Source: Bacteriovoracaceae bacterium (GTDB taxonomy: Bacteria > Bdellovibrionota > UBA1018). From it: a stretch of 64,000 bases of DNA. The position numbers and the translations under genes were made by a program. Location of the stretch: NCBI GenBank assembly GCA_947447665.1, contig CANFJX010000004.1, positions 1 through 64,000 of the forward strand, written 5' to 3'. The notes below the pieces were generated by a model, which was not told the DNA's origin, did not search any database, and saw only the letters and a program-made list of their open reading frames with translations. Below, one piece after another: positions 1 to 9,415 of this stretch (position 1 is its first letter; each line of letters begins with the position of its first letter).

Positions 1-1380
1 ACCACCGGTGCAGATGGAACAGCCTCCACGCAGATCATCGCACCCAACTCAAGCGGTGCATCCGATTGCGTGAAGGCCTCAGTCGATGGAACCAGCCTCA
101 GCACCCAGTTTATCTTCAGCGTCGCCGCTGATAATACCTCCCAGCAGCTTGCGGTCTCACTCACTGGGCTTACTTCTAACGGCGGACAGAGCTACACAGC
201 CGATGCCGGACAGACTCTGAACTTTACGTTTCAAGCTCAGAGCGTCGATCCTGCAGGAAAGGCAACTCTCCTGACTCACTTCAATCAATCGTTTAATGTT
301 TATTTTTCGTACCTGGTGACTCAACCATCAGCTGCGGGTCCGCCCAGCATCTCCAGCTTTTTGACCCCGAGCTGGGCGGGAGTAACTTCTCACATGCCCA
401 ATGCTCTCATCTGCACTTTTGTGAACGGTGCAGCCAACCTGTCGAACTGCGATGTAGAAGATGCCAATTATGATACCTCGGGGGGATCGAATCGAAACTT
501 TTATCTCACCGACGATCGAGTAAGCCAAACGATCTCAGTATCGGCGGTTGACCCATTTAACTCTGCCAACAATCTCAGCGCTGGGACTGTTCAAGTTTCA
601 GTGAACGGACTCTCCACCCCAACTAGCTTGGCGCTGGCAAATCATCTCGGCGGACCCCAGGCCTCACCGACTCCTGCCACAGCCTTTACTACCTCCCTAG
701 GCACTTTCTCCACCTATTATCCTACCGTAGGGCCCTTTTATGTTTCAGCAGTGGATGATTATGGAAATTACGTTCAAGATATTACTCAAAACATCAACGT
801 CACCACAGCTGGACTTTCTGCAGCGGCCCCGTCCACTTCTCCCTCCGGAGCCATCTTCTTTACAGCCTCCGACGTCTGCACATCAGGTTGCACCGTCACT
901 GTGGACTCGCCTGATACAGGGTCCAGCCTCAGCTCTCAGGCGATTCCTCTCACGATCAACTCTGTCGTTACAGCAACAGTTGCGTATCTCGAGCGGTTGC
1001 CGTCAACCGCACCAACTTTTGAATTTTTATTACAGTTCGAAGACCCTTACGGGAACTCAATCTCCTATACGAACATAAACCCTAGGGCTACAAATACAGG
1101 TCTAAGTTTTTCAAATGTTTTTGCCTATGCTTGCAGCGCAAACCCATCCGCTCCAACGATTTCACTCATTTCAGCCAATCACTTCCTAATTCCGAATAAT
1201 CCTCTCTACATGAATTTCTCATTCCCATCAGGAACGCCCTCGAACCAAAATTACGCATTTTGTTTTTATAGCCTCAACGGAGATGCAAAATACTACTGCC
1301 CTTCTTATAAGGGCTACGGATTCACTGTGAGCACGAGTGCCCCCACCCCCACGAGTCCTTGCAACATTACTACCTATTAA
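1..1380 (+). CDS. Secreted Ig-like/invasin-like beta-rich protein, 3' part (5' end outside window)
   Basis: The reading frame is open from base 1, so the gene begins upstream of the window; the GTG at 70 is only the first internal start-like codon. About 459 residues are visible. They are rich in Ser, Thr, Gly and Ala, with few charged residues and evenly spaced short hydrophobic stretches, as in extracellular Ig-like beta-sandwich arrays. Two segments of the type VSAVDxFxN and VSAVDDYGNYV resemble the core of invasin/Big_1-type domains. Scattered Cys pairs (for example CTSGC) suggest disulphides outside the cytoplasm. The end is Pro/Ser/Thr-rich and there is no C-terminal membrane helix or beta-barrel domain. 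A role as a surface or secreted adhesin-like protein is inferred. It is convergent with lpd, 40 bp away. Confidence 0.6.
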   Translation, partial: TTGADGTASTQIIAPNSSGASDCVKASVDGTSLSTQFIFSVAADNTSQQLAVSLTGLTSNGGQSYTADAGQTLNFTFQAQSVDPAGKATLLTHFNQSFNVYFSYLVTQPSAAGPPSISSFLTPSWAGVTSHMPNALICTFVNGAANLSNCDVEDANYDTSGGSNRNFYLTDDRVSQTISVSAVDPFNSANNLSAGTVQVSVNGLSTPTSLALANHLGGPQASPTPATAFTTSLGTFSTYYPTVGPFYVSAVDDYGNYVQDITQNINVTTAGLSAAAPSTSPSGAIFFTASDVCTSGCTVTVDSPDTGSSLSSQAIPLTINSVVTATVAYLERLPSTAPTFEFLLQFEDPYGNSISYTNINPRATNTGLSFSNVFAYACSANPSAPTISLISANHFLIPNNPLYMNFSFPSGTPSNQNYAFCFYSLNGDAKYYCPSYKGYGFTVSTSAPTPTSPCNITTY

Positions 1381-1420
1381 ACGGACCTAGAGAGTGTGCC
1401 CGAGTTGATGGGGTGGCCCC

Positions 1421-2839
1421 TTACAAATGAATCTGTCGCTTATCCACGGCGAGGGCGGCTTCTTTTACGACTTCAGAGAGAGTCGGATGAGCATGGCAAG
1501 TGCGCGCTATATCCTCAGCGCTACCACCGAACTCAATTACGGTGGTGCCCTCTGAAATGAGATCGCTGGCCCAGGGGCCTACGACGTGCATGCCCAAGAG
1601 GCGATCCGTTTTGTGATCAGCCAATATTTTAACAAGACCGTCGGTTTCTTCCATCGCTTTGGCGCGTCCGTTGGCCATGAAAGGAAAGGTGCCGACCTTG
1701 TAGGCGATGCCCTTGGCCTGAAGCTCTTCTTCAGTGTATCCAACCGAGGCGAGCTCTGGCCAAGTGTAAATCACGTTTGGAATCGCCAAATAGTTCACAT
1801 GTCCGGCCTGCCCAGCCATCATTTCTACCGCAGCAACGCCCTCTTCCTCTGCCTTGTGAGCAAGCATTGCACCCTGGATGACGTCACCAATGGCAAAGAT
1901 CCCGGTTGCAGAAGTTTGGTAGTGAGCGTCCACCGGGATCCGACCTGCCTGATCCACAGTGAGCCCTACGGCGTCCAGCCCCAACCCGGATGTGTAGGGG
2001 CGACGACCCGTGGCGACCAAAATCTTATCGCACTCCAGTTGAGATTGATTGCCTGTAGCCAGCTCTTCCAACTGAACCACCATCCAGTTCACATTCTGTG
2101 ATGCACCCTTGCACTTGGTGGCGAGTCGGAAATTCATCCCTTGCTTTTGAAGGGCCTTGAAAAGCTCCTTACCCACTTGCTGATCAACGCCTGGGCAGAT
2201 CCGATCCTGAAACTCAACTACCGTGACCTTTGCTCCAAGACGAAGCCAAACCGAGCCCATTTCCAAACCAATGACACCGCCACCAATCACGACTAGGTGC
2301 TTAGGCACCTCAGTCAACTCGAGCGCTTCAGTCGAACTCAAAACAGTTTTTCCATCGAACGGCAAAAAAGGGAGACTCGACGGCTCACTCCCGGTCGCAA
2401 TCAAAACCTTTGGAGCTTCCAGAAGGCGCTTCCCAGAGGAGGTCTCCACTTCGACTCGACGCAGATCTCCCTCAGAGCGCAAGAAGCGACCCAAACCAGA
2501 AATTGCTTCGACTTTATTTTTCTTTAAAAGCCCTGCAATACCATTTACCAATTGCCTGACAACGCCGTCTTTGCGCTTCATCATCTGAGCAAGGTCAAGC
2601 TTCACCTCACCCAACGAAATCCCATGCTTTTGAAACTGAGTTTGGGCGGCATGGAATTTTTCACTCGAATCCAAAAGAGCTTTGGAGGGAATACAGCCTA
2701 CATTCAGACAAGTGCCGCCAAAGGTACTGCGCTTATCAACGCAGACTACTTTCATTCCCAACTGTGCAGCACGGATCGCAGCGACGTATCCTGCAGGTCC
2801 ACCCCCAACCACAATCAGATCAAATCTCTCAAAACTCAT
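1421..2839 (-). CDS. lpdA: Dihydrolipoyl dehydrogenase (E3)
   Basis: FAD flavoprotein that reoxidises the dihydrolipoyl groups of 2-oxo-acid dehydrogenase complexes with NAD+. The 472 residues match the family length. The FAD-binding VGGGPAG lies near residue 12, the redox-active disulphide in GGTCLNVGCIPSK (Cys44 and Cys49), a second Rossmann motif GGGVIGLEMG near residue 185, the FAD motif ATGIFAIGDV near 310, and the C-terminal His-Glu pair in HAHPTLSE (His451, Glu456). It is the last gene of the sucA-sucB-lpd operon, 27 bp after sucB, so it most likely serves the 2-oxoglutarate complex. It may also serve pyruvate dehydrogenase or the glycine cleavage system if no other E3 exists. Confidence 0.97.
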   Translation of the reverse strand: MSFERFDLIVVGGGPAGYVAAIRAAQLGMKVVCVDKRSTFGGTCLNVGCIPSKALLDSSEKFHAAQTQFQKHGISLGEVKLDLAQMMKRKDGVVRQLVNGIAGLLKKNKVEAISGLGRFLRSEGDLRRVEVETSSGKRLLEAPKVLIATGSEPSSLPFLPFDGKTVLSSTEALELTEVPKHLVVIGGGVIGLEMGSVWLRLGAKVTVVEFQDRICPGVDQQVGKELFKALQKQGMNFRLATKCKGASQNVNWMVVQLEELATGNQSQLECDKILVATGRRPYTSGLGLDAVGLTVDQAGRIPVDAHYQTSATGIFAIGDVIQGAMLAHKAEEEGVAAVEMMAGQAGHVNYLAIPNVIYTWPELASVGYTEEELQAKGIAYKVGTFPFMANGRAKAMEETDGLVKILADHKTDRLLGMHVVGPWASDLISEGTTVIEFGGSAEDIARTCHAHPTLSEVVKEAALAVDKRQIHL

Positions 2840-2866
2840 GCTGATTTCCCTCTTTCAGTTCTAGTC

Positions 2867-4072
2867 TTAAAAATCTAACTTTAGCTTCTCAGGATTTTCT
2901 AAGAAATCTTTCAAATGAACTAAGAACGTTACAGCGCCCTTACCATCGATGAGGCGGTGATCGTAAGAAAGCGCCAGATACATCATCGGGCGGATTTCTA
3001 CTTTGCCATTCACTGCCACTGGCCGCTCTTGGATTTTGTGCATTCCCAAAATCCCGCTCTGCGGAGGATTTAAAATCGGAGTGGAAAGAAGTGATCCATA
3101 GGTCCCGCCATTGGAGATCGTAAAAGTCCCACCTGACATATCTGGAATGGAAAGCTTGCCATCCCGAGCTTTGACTGCGAGCTCAGTGATTTTCTTTTCG
3201 ATTTCTACAAATCCTAATGAACCCGCGTTTCTCACCACAGGCACAACTAGGCCTCGCTCAGTGCCCACTGCAATGCCGATGTCTTGATAATCGTGATAGA
3301 TGACGTCTCGACCATCCACGGATGCGTTCACCTCAGGAATGAGCTTCAAAGCTTCCACAGATGCACGTGTGAAAAACGACATAAAACTCAAGGCTACACC
3401 GTGCTTAGCTTTAAAGGCTTCTTTATGCTGAGCTCTGACGGCCATCACTGCGCCCATATCGACTTCATTGAACGTCGTCAAAATAGCGGCCGTGTGTTGA
3501 GCTTGAACAAGTCGCTCTGCAATTCTGGCTCTGAGATTCGACATCGGAACGCGTCGATCCCCTTCGCGGGTGGGCATCGATGCAGGCCGAGCCGCAGGAG
3601 GGGTTGTAATAGAAACTGGAGTAACAGCTGGAGCTGGAGCAGCACCAGCCAAAACGTCGCCTTTGGTAATTCTTCCGTCCTTGCCGGTACCTGAAATTTG
3701 AGACGCAGACAGACCGCTTTCGGCAAGAGCCTTCCGGGCTGCAGGGCCCATTCCTTCTGCTGGCGCCGATGCGGGCGCGGATGGCACAACTTTTTGAGGC
3801 GCCTTGGGCGCGGCAGCTGCCTCAACTGTCCCTTGAGCCGCGTCATCGATCCATCCGATCACTTCGCCGACCGGCACACGAGTCCCTTCGGGCTGCAGAA
3901 TGGATAGTTTGCCGCTCGCTTCGGCGACGATTTCAACCGTAGCCTTGTCTGATTCAATTTCGAGAATTAAATCGCCCGTCTTTACGGCCTGACCCTCTTT
4001 CTTAGTCCACTTTAAAATACTGACTTCGCTGATGGATTCTCCGACACTGGGGGCTTTTACATTATGCTTCAT
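2867..4072 (-). CDS. sucB: Dihydrolipoyllysine-residue succinyltransferase (E2 of 2-oxoglutarate dehydrogenase)
   Basis: E2 core of the 2-oxoglutarate dehydrogenase complex; it transfers the succinyl group from lipoate to CoA in the TCA cycle. One lipoyl domain occupies residues 1-75, with the lipoylated Lys43 in ESDKATVE. It is followed by an Ala/Pro linker, a peripheral E3/E1-binding domain ([12 protein letters not shown] near 110) and the CoA acyltransferase domain with HRLID (catalytic His372, Asp376). The start ATG overlaps the sucA stop by four bases (ATGA), which indicates translational coupling. The 401-residue length is normal for a one-lipoyl-domain SucB. The adjacent 2-oxoglutarate-type E1 distinguishes it from pyruvate-specific E2. 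Confidence 0.96.
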   Translation of the reverse strand: MKHNVKAPSVGESISEVSILKWTKKEGQAVKTGDLILEIESDKATVEIVAEASGKLSILQPEGTRVPVGEVIGWIDDAAQGTVEAAAAPKAPQKVVPSAPASAPAEGMGPAARKALAESGLSASQISGTGKDGRITKGDVLAGAAPAPAVTPVSITTPPAARPASMPTREGDRRVPMSNLRARIAERLVQAQHTAAILTTFNEVDMGAVMAVRAQHKEAFKAKHGVALSFMSFFTRASVEALKLIPEVNASVDGRDVIYHDYQDIGIAVGTERGLVVPVVRNAGSLGFVEIEKKITELAVKARDGKLSIPDMSGGTFTISNGGTYGSLLSTPILNPPQSGILGMHKIQERPVAVNGKVEIRPMMYLALSYDHRLIDGKGAVTFLVHLKDFLENPEKLKLDF

Positions 4073-6888
4073 AGTGTGAGTGCTTTCTGAATAAGGGTGA
4101 TCTGTTCTTTCTCATGGACTTTGTGGGAGCCGACAGCAGGTGCAGCGCCGACGTCTCGACCCACATATTGAATGGCTCGAGCTCCGACTTTTTCTTTGAA
4201 ATCATCGAGACCGCCGCTCCAAAGATTAAAGATAAAGCTCCAAGCTCCCATATTTCTGGGCTCCTCTTGGACCCAGACCAATGAAGCTGCTTTTGGATAA
4301 CGGGCTAAAATATCGGCCAAACGCTCTGCCGGCCAAGGATAGAGCTGCTCGATCCGAACGACAGCAATATCGGATCTCTTTTGATTGGCTCGCTCAGTGA
4401 TGAGATCATAATAAATTTTGCCACTGCAAAGGAGAACCCGCTTGACGCGAGAGTAATCCGATTGAGCCACATCGCTCAATGCAAACGCCGGATCATCCAG
4501 AACCTCTTGAAACGAGACGTCGGTGAAATCCTTTAGCTGCGAAACAGCTAGGGGATGACGGAGCATACTCTTTGGCGACATCACTACGAGTGGTTTTCTA
4601 AAGTCTCGTCTCACTTGCCTTCTGAGGGCATGAAAAAACTGAGCAGGAGTAGTGAAATTAGCGACCGTCAGATTCTGTCTGCCGCAAAGCTGCAGGAATC
4701 GCTCGAGACGGGCACTTGAGTGCTCTGGGCCCTGACCTTCATATCCATGAGGAAGAAGCAGAGTCAGTCCACTCATTCTCTGCCACTTGGACTCCGAGGT
4801 TGCGATAAATTGGTCAATTATCACTTGGGCGCCGTTTGCAAAGTCGCCAAACTGAGCCTCCCAGATCGTTAAAGTTTGAGGCTCAGAGAGCGAATAACCA
4901 TACTCGAAACCTAGAACTGCGGTCTCTGACAAATGACTGTTATAAACTTCAAATTGAGCCTGCTGATCACTCACTCGGTTTAGCGGGGTATAAGACTCAC
5001 CAGTCTCAAAATCATAAAGCACTGAGTGCCGATGAGTGAAAGTCCCTCTCTCTGCATCTTGACCCGAGAGTCGCACCGGATAGCCCTCCATCAAAAGAGA
5101 TCCGTAGGCGAGGGCCTCGCCATTTCCCCAATCGATCCCCTTCCCTTCCTCAACTGCTTTGAGCCGTGCTTCAAAAAAGCGATTGAGCTTGGGATGAAGC
5201 TGAAATCCCGATGGCATTGCATTCAAACGAGCAGCCAAATTGCGAAGAGCTTCTCTAGCCAAAGCGGTAGGTGCCGATTCAAAGAGATCCGTAGCCTGAG
5301 GACGTCTTAATTTCTTCCAACGTCCATCGAAAACAGAAACATAGGGTTGGGGCGGCTCAGCACGGGTACGAACTTGAGCTTCGGTCAATGACTGGGTCAC
5401 TTGATCAATCCAGCCCTGAGCCTCTTGAGCAGCGACTACTTGAGTCTCAACGAGATACTGTGAGTAAACCTCACGGGTAGAAGCATGGGCCTTAATTTTC
5501 TTATAAAGAAGAGGCTGAGTGAACGAAGGCTCGTCACCCTCATTATGGCCATGCTTGCGGTAGCAGACGAGATCAATGACCACATCCTTCATGAACTTTT
5601 GTCTGTACTCTACACAGAGTTGAGCCACGTACCATAGGGCCTCAGGATCGTCCCCATTGACGTGGAAGATAGGAACCTCAAGCATTTTGGCAACATCAGT
5701 TGAATAGGTGGTCGAGCGAGAATCCACAGGCGATGTTGTAAATCCTACCTGATTATTAATGACAATATGGAGCGTTCCACCCACGCGATAGCCACGAAGC
5801 TGCGAAAGGTTCAAAGTTTCATAACAAACACCCTGACCAGCAAAGGCTGCGTCTCCGTGGATAGCGATAGGGATTACGCGAGTTCTTTGTTCATCTTTGA
5901 GTTGAAACTGCTTGGCGCGGGCCATCCCCTGAATGACAGGATTCACAAACTCCAAATGACTGGGATTAGAAGCCAAAGAAAGATGAACCTTCTTGCCTTG
6001 GCGAGTCGTCAAATCAGACGAAAACCCCATATGATACTTAACATCCCCCTCTCCTAAAGAGGTATCGGTTTTGTAAGCACCTTCAAATTCAGTAAATATG
6101 TATTCGGGCTTTTTGCCAAAGATATGGGTTAGAACGTTCAAACGACCTCGATGGGCCATGCCAACGACAAACTCATCAGCACCGAGTTCTGCTCCTTTTT
6201 CAACGATTCCATCCAAAGCAGGAATGAGGGCTTCGCCGCCCTCTAGAGAAAATCGCTTCTGAGCCACGTATCGCGTATGTAAAAATCGCTCGAAAGTCTC
6301 GCTCTCAGTGAGTCTTCGAAGAATGTGCTTACGCGTAGCGGAGTCCAGATTGCCCTGATTTCCAGAGGACTCCATCTTTTTTTGAAGCCACTCGCGCTCG
6401 ACTGAGTCTTGAATATAAGCAAATTCAACGCCGATCGATCGGCAGTACACTTCTCTGAGGCGAGCAATGATGTCTTTCAGCGACACGGGGCCCAAACCCA
6501 AAAGATGCCCCGCCGCAAATTTTTTAGTTAAGTCTTCCGAAGTCAACCCAAAGCGCACGAGATCTAAGGCAGCAGTGGAAGCGGGAGCAGGCTGGAGAGG
6601 ATTGACCTGAGCCAAGAGGAGTCCCACTTGGCGATAAGCAAGTATGAGCTCAGCAACTTTACCTTCTGTTTTCCAGTCCGATCCTGAGTCTAAGGAGCGA
6701 GGGGCCGAAACATCGGTGGGCCCTTCTGATTTCACGGCTCCGCCTGAAGCGGTTTCACCACCTAGCTCTAGGCCCTCAAAAAAATATCGCCAGCTTAAAT
6801 CAATCGATTCTGGATCCTGACAATATCGGCCAAAAAGCTCGTCGATATAAATGGCATTAGAAGAATTTAAATAGCTCAGCTTTTGCAA
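4069..6888 (-). CDS. sucA: 2-oxoglutarate dehydrogenase E1 component
   Basis: Thiamine-diphosphate-dependent E1 that decarboxylates 2-oxoglutarate and succinylates the lipoyl group of SucB. The N-terminal E1o signature ([26 protein letters not shown]), [12 protein letters not shown], the thiamine-binding segment GDAAFAGQG with [10 protein letters not shown], and the C-terminal transketolase-like domain ([20 protein letters not shown]) are all present. I place the start at the TTG at 6888 (939 residues): AGGGAGAG lies 7 nt upstream of it. An in-frame TTG at 6906 would put that Shine-Dalgarno sequence inside the coding region. It is first in the operon and is followed directly by sucB. Confidence 0.96.
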   Translation of the reverse strand: MQKLSYLNSSNAIYIDELFGRYCQDPESIDLSWRYFFEGLELGGETASGGAVKSEGPTDVSAPRSLDSGSDWKTEGKVAELILAYRQVGLLLAQVNPLQPAPASTAALDLVRFGLTSEDLTKKFAAGHLLGLGPVSLKDIIARLREVYCRSIGVEFAYIQDSVEREWLQKKMESSGNQGNLDSATRKHILRRLTESETFERFLHTRYVAQKRFSLEGGEALIPALDGIVEKGAELGADEFVVGMAHRGRLNVLTHIFGKKPEYIFTEFEGAYKTDTSLGEGDVKYHMGFSSDLTTRQGKKVHLSLASNPSHLEFVNPVIQGMARAKQFQLKDEQRTRVIPIAIHGDAAFAGQGVCYETLNLSQLRGYRVGGTLHIVINNQVGFTTSPVDSRSTTYSTDVAKMLEVPIFHVNGDDPEALWYVAQLCVEYRQKFMKDVVIDLVCYRKHGHNEGDEPSFTQPLLYKKIKAHASTREVYSQYLVETQVVAAQEAQGWIDQVTQSLTEAQVRTRAEPPQPYVSVFDGRWKKLRRPQATDLFESAPTALAREALRNLAARLNAMPSGFQLHPKLNRFFEARLKAVEEGKGIDWGNGEALAYGSLLMEGYPVRLSGQDAERGTFTHRHSVLYDFETGESYTPLNRVSDQQAQFEVYNSHLSETAVLGFEYGYSLSEPQTLTIWEAQFGDFANGAQVIIDQFIATSESKWQRMSGLTLLLPHGYEGQGPEHSSARLERFLQLCGRQNLTVANFTTPAQFFHALRRQVRRDFRKPLVVMSPKSMLRHPLAVSQLKDFTDVSFQEVLDDPAFALSDVAQSDYSRVKRVLLCSGKIYYDLITERANQKRSDIAVVRIEQLYPWPAERLADILARYPKAASLVWVQEEPRNMGAWSFIFNLWSGGLDDFKEKVGARAIQYVGRDVGAAPAVGSHKVHEKEQITLIQKALTL

Positions 6889-7065
6889 AGAAGTTCTCTC
6901 CCTCAAGAAAAACGCAAGGATTTTGCTTTCACCTTTTTTAGGCTGACACGGCTCTGCGCGTCAAGGCGTTTTAAGGGTGCCGATAGTGCACACCCTGCGT
7001 TCAGATCGCTTCCTCACTCTTTAGACTACTTTTGCAAAAATCGGAAGGCTGGGAGAACCAAAAAG

Positions 7066-7464
7066 TTAGCCTTTGGAATGCTTTTGGTAAACCAATTCCA
7101 GCTTTTGCCTCAAAATGTCCGACGTAAATGGTTTTACAACGTAATTACTGACCTTGGCTTTAACCGCCTCCATGATCTGGCTTTGCTCAGCCTCGGCAGT
7201 GACCATCAGAAAGGGCAATTCGACAAATCGAGAATCCCCCCGCACTCGCTTCAAGAGATCGAGCCCAGTAGAAACAGGCATGTTCCAATCGGAAATCACG
7301 AGCCCAAAAGCAGGAGAGGCTGCATTGATTGCAGCCCAACCCGCTGCGCCATCAGATGCCTCCGTGAGATCTGTAAAGCCCAACTCTTTGCAAGTTTTTG
7401 CAACGAGCTTGCGCATGGTCATCATATCATCGATTATTAAAACACGAGTTTTGGGATCAAACAT
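7066..7464 (-). CDS. CheY-like single-domain response regulator
   Basis: A 132-residue stand-alone receiver domain. Acidic pair Asp12/Asp13 (IIDDMMTMR), phospho-acceptor Asp59 in VISDWNMP, Thr89 in LMVTAEA and Lys111-Pro112 in VVKPF are all present, so it should be phosphorylated normally. The MMTMRK start and DWNMP are typical of chemotaxis CheY. There is no output domain. It is transcribed divergently from a cheX gene (next feature), which fits a kinase-CheY-phosphatase module controlling motility or another behaviour. No histidine kinase or other che gene is adjacent. No Shine-Dalgarno sequence is visible before the ATG; the upstream sequence is almost entirely A/T. Confidence 0.92.
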   Translation of the reverse strand: MFDPKTRVLIIDDMMTMRKLVAKTCKELGFTDLTEASDGAAGWAAINAASPAFGLVISDWNMPVSTGLDLLKRVRGDSRFVELPFLMVTAEAEQSQIMEAVKAKVSNYVVKPFTSDILRQKLELVYQKHSKG

Positions 7465-7515
7465 AAATTTAATTCTATATTGAATTTTAGTTTTTTAAAA
7501 TATAAATAAATTTAA

Positions 7516-7545
7516 TTGCAAAATAAATACTGACGATCTTATAAT
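7516..7545 (+). promoter_or_regulatory. Candidate sigma-70 promoter giving leaderless cheX mRNA
   Basis: TTGCAA at 7516-7521 and a perfect TATAAT at 7540-7545 are separated by 18 nt. The cheX ATG begins only 6 nt after the -10 box, so transcription would be expected to start at or next to the A of the ATG. No Shine-Dalgarno sequence is present, in agreement with a leaderless message. Seen in sequence; promoter activity is inferred. Confidence 0.45.
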
Positions 7546-7551
7546 TAAGCT

Positions 7552-8055
7552 ATGAATACTTTAAGTAGGGAGTTTATCTCTGCATTTATTGAGGGAACTA
7601 AAAAAACTTTATCTACTCAATGCGGCTTAGAAGTCACCGTGCAAAAACCTTTCCTTAAGGGTACCCATCCAGAGTCTGAAATTTCGATCATGGGGATTAT
7701 CGGCATGATTAGCCCCCAATTCAAAGGAAATATCCATCTCGCCTTCCCAGAAAAAGTCTTTCTAGCAGTCATGAACAAGATGCTCGCTGAAAACTTTTTA
7801 GAAATAACAGATGAACTCAGCAGTGGTGCTGCCGAGTTATTAAACATTATATATGGAAGTGCTAAGACCGTCCTCAATATTCACGGCTATCAAATCAAAT
7901 CAGCGATCCCGACCGTTATTCAAGGTAAAGTCATTGTCTCTAAATCGGTTGGATCATCCCCTACTTTAGTTCTCCCCTTCAAGGGCGATTTTGGCGAATT
8001 TTTTCTCGAAATCACCGAACAGCAAACCAATGATGACTTCCTACCCGCCCACTAA
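7552..8055 (+). CDS. cheX: CheX-family chemotaxis phosphatase
   Basis: A 167-residue protein of the CheX/CheC/FliY class, which dephosphorylates CheY-P. The catalytic signature ExxN is visible as Glu95-x-x-Asn98 in the helix GAAELLNIIYG, and is followed by a SAKTVLN helix. A single active-site helix is the hallmark of CheX, whereas CheC has two. The C-terminal part (TLVLPFKGDFGEFFLEI) is the usual closing beta-strand pair. It lies back to back with the cheY-like gene, which supports a dedicated pair. Its stop overlaps the stop of the small lipoprotein gene on the other strand by a few bases. A promoter with a TATAAT box 6 nt before the ATG suggests leaderless translation. Confidence 0.88.
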   Translation: MNTLSREFISAFIEGTKKTLSTQCGLEVTVQKPFLKGTHPESEISIMGIIGMISPQFKGNIHLAFPEKVFLAVMNKMLAENFLEITDELSSGAAELLNIIYGSAKTVLNIHGYQIKSAIPTVIQGKVIVSKSVGSSPTLVLPFKGDFGEFFLEITEQQTNDDFLPAH

Positions 8056-8399
8056 GGCCTAGAAACCTCTTTACCCTCTAGAAAATAACGGTCCGAAATC
8101 CTCTGCCCGTTCTCGTCGTACTCAATCCATCGTCCTGTTTTTTTGCCGCCCCGATACTCGCCCTCAAGCGCGAGCGCGTCGTTTTCATACCACTCATAGT
8201 ACTTGCCCTCATTGAGGGCCTTGCCCGTCACTGAATCAATCACTTGATGGCAACTTTTAACACCAATCGACGGACTCTCTCCCTCGCGAGCGGGCTGACC
8301 ACCCGAGGTACAGGGTTTCACCCGGGAAAATGAGCAGGCCGACAGGACGAGAAAAATCACTCCAGCAACATATCGGATACCGCCACTAACTTCGATCAC
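8052..8399 (-). CDS. Small lipoprotein with a MORN-like motif
   Basis: A 115-residue protein starting with GTG inside the GTGA that also ends the preceding gene, so it is translationally coupled. A short hydrophobic signal peptide ends in the lipobox LVLSAC (Cys22). The mature part contains YYEWYENDALALEGEY, GKKTGRWIEYDENGQ and ISDRYFLEGKE, i.e. short YxxG-type strands like those of MORN-repeat or toxin-antidote YwqK-like proteins, which often sit on membranes. It is the last gene of the envelope operon that starts at ftsE. Its specific function is unknown. Confidence 0.7.
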   Translation of the reverse strand: MIEVSGGIRYVAGVIFLVLSACSFSRVKPCTSGGQPAREGESPSIGVKSCHQVIDSVTGKALNEGKYYEWYENDALALEGEYRGGKKTGRWIEYDENGQRISDRYFLEGKEVSRP

Positions 8400-9415
8400 G
8401 GCAACTGATCTTGGGTGAGTCCCAGAGGATTCACCTTCACTCCATCAATTACCGCCTGCCAATGAAGATGTGGGCCGTTCACACGACCAGTTTTGCCCGA
8501 GAGGCCCACCAGCTCCTTGGGTGTGACTGTATCTCCGGATTTCACTTTAAGCTCGCTCATATGAGCGTACAGGGTCATCACGCCATAACCATGATCCACA
8601 ATGACTGTATTACCAGTAAAGAAAAGGTCTTTGGCCAAAACCACTCGCCCAGACGCAGCCGGATAGATAGGCGTACCAATTGCCGCCCGGAGATCCAATC
8701 CAGAATGAAACCCTTTCAAAGCCCCATTGTAAACCCGCCGAGTACCAAAGGTGCTCGTGACCTGACTCTGGATTGGAACTACGAAAGGGCCCTGCCAAAA
8801 TTTCTTTTTCTCAAAATTTCTATAAGCTGCTCCCACTTCTTTCAATTCACGAGCAATCCGGGGCAGGTCTTGGTTCCGCGGGTGAACTCGACTCGGATTG
8901 ACTGTCAGCTTTTCTGAAGGGTACTTCCCCTCCACAACCAAGAAAGGAACTTCGATAGACCTCTCCTCGTGTTGGTTCTTCAAAGTAACTAGGACTCTTG
9001 CATGACCCGGCACACGACCATAAGGAATTGGCAAAAATGCCTGGAAAATTTTCACTTTAGAATCACCCTGCTTTGGATTTGATTCAAAAAAAAGAAGACT
9101 GACTTCGTCCGTATTCGACTTCTCTTCTCCGAGCAGCTTCGCACTCACCTCAAGACCTGAGGAGATTTCCCCCTCAACCCGTAAAGGAACCGAAACAGTG
9201 ACCCAACCGAGTCCTCCATTAGGAAGTTCGGGCGAAGACACCTGAGATGTAGCGCCCTGGAGGTCAATCTCAGCGATCGATCGACTGAACCTTTTCTGAC
9301 CTAAATTCTGAGTGGTCTGACATGACACAAAAAAAAGCAGGGGCAATAAATATCCAAAACGATCCGCCCTAAACTGCTCGAAATGCTTTTTGACCATCAT
9401 AAAAGGTAATTTCAA
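8396..9415 (-). CDS. LytM/M23-family peptidase, predicted lipoprotein
   Basis: Predicted zinc endopeptidase acting on peptidoglycan cross-links in the periplasm. The C-terminal M23 domain keeps all catalytic elements: HSGLD (His and Asp ligands), a GNTVIVDHG strand, LYAHMS and the HLHW pair. The N-terminus has a signal peptide ending in LLFFVSC, so the protein should be lipid-anchored, followed by about 200 residues of beta-rich sequence of unknown function. I choose the TTG at 9415 (339 residues) because CAGGAG lies 6 nt upstream; ATGs at 9400 and 9397 lack a Shine-Dalgarno sequence. Either way the start lies inside the end of xseA. Unlike EnvC of the same operon it should be catalytically competent and could be the hydrolase counterpart. 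Confidence 0.88.
   Translation of the reverse strand: MKLPFMMVKKHFEQFRADRFGYLLPLLFFVSCQTTQNLGQKRFSRSIAEIDLQGATSQVSSPELPNGGLGWVTVSVPLRVEGEISSGLEVSAKLLGEEKSNTDEVSLLFFESNPKQGDSKVKIFQAFLPIPYGRVPGHARVLVTLKNQHEERSIEVPFLVVEGKYPSEKLTVNPSRVHPRNQDLPRIARELKEVGAAYRNFEKKKFWQGPFVVPIQSQVTSTFGTRRVYNGALKGFHSGLDLRAAIGTPIYPAASGRVVLAKDLFFTGNTVIVDHGYGVMTLYAHMSELKVKSGDTVTPKELVGLSGKTGRVNGPHLHWQAVIDGVKVNPLGLTQDQLP

Noticed and set aside
1410-1420. GGGG-TGG-CCCC hairpin between the first gene and lpd
   Set aside because: Four-pair stem with a 3-nt loop and no T tract on either strand; not convincing as a terminator.
3478-3846. Minus-strand frame inside sucB and similar frames opposite or within core genes (for example in sucA, lpd, xseA, folKP, fadI)
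   Set aside because: They are shadows of well-identified genes, with biased composition and no own ribosome sites.
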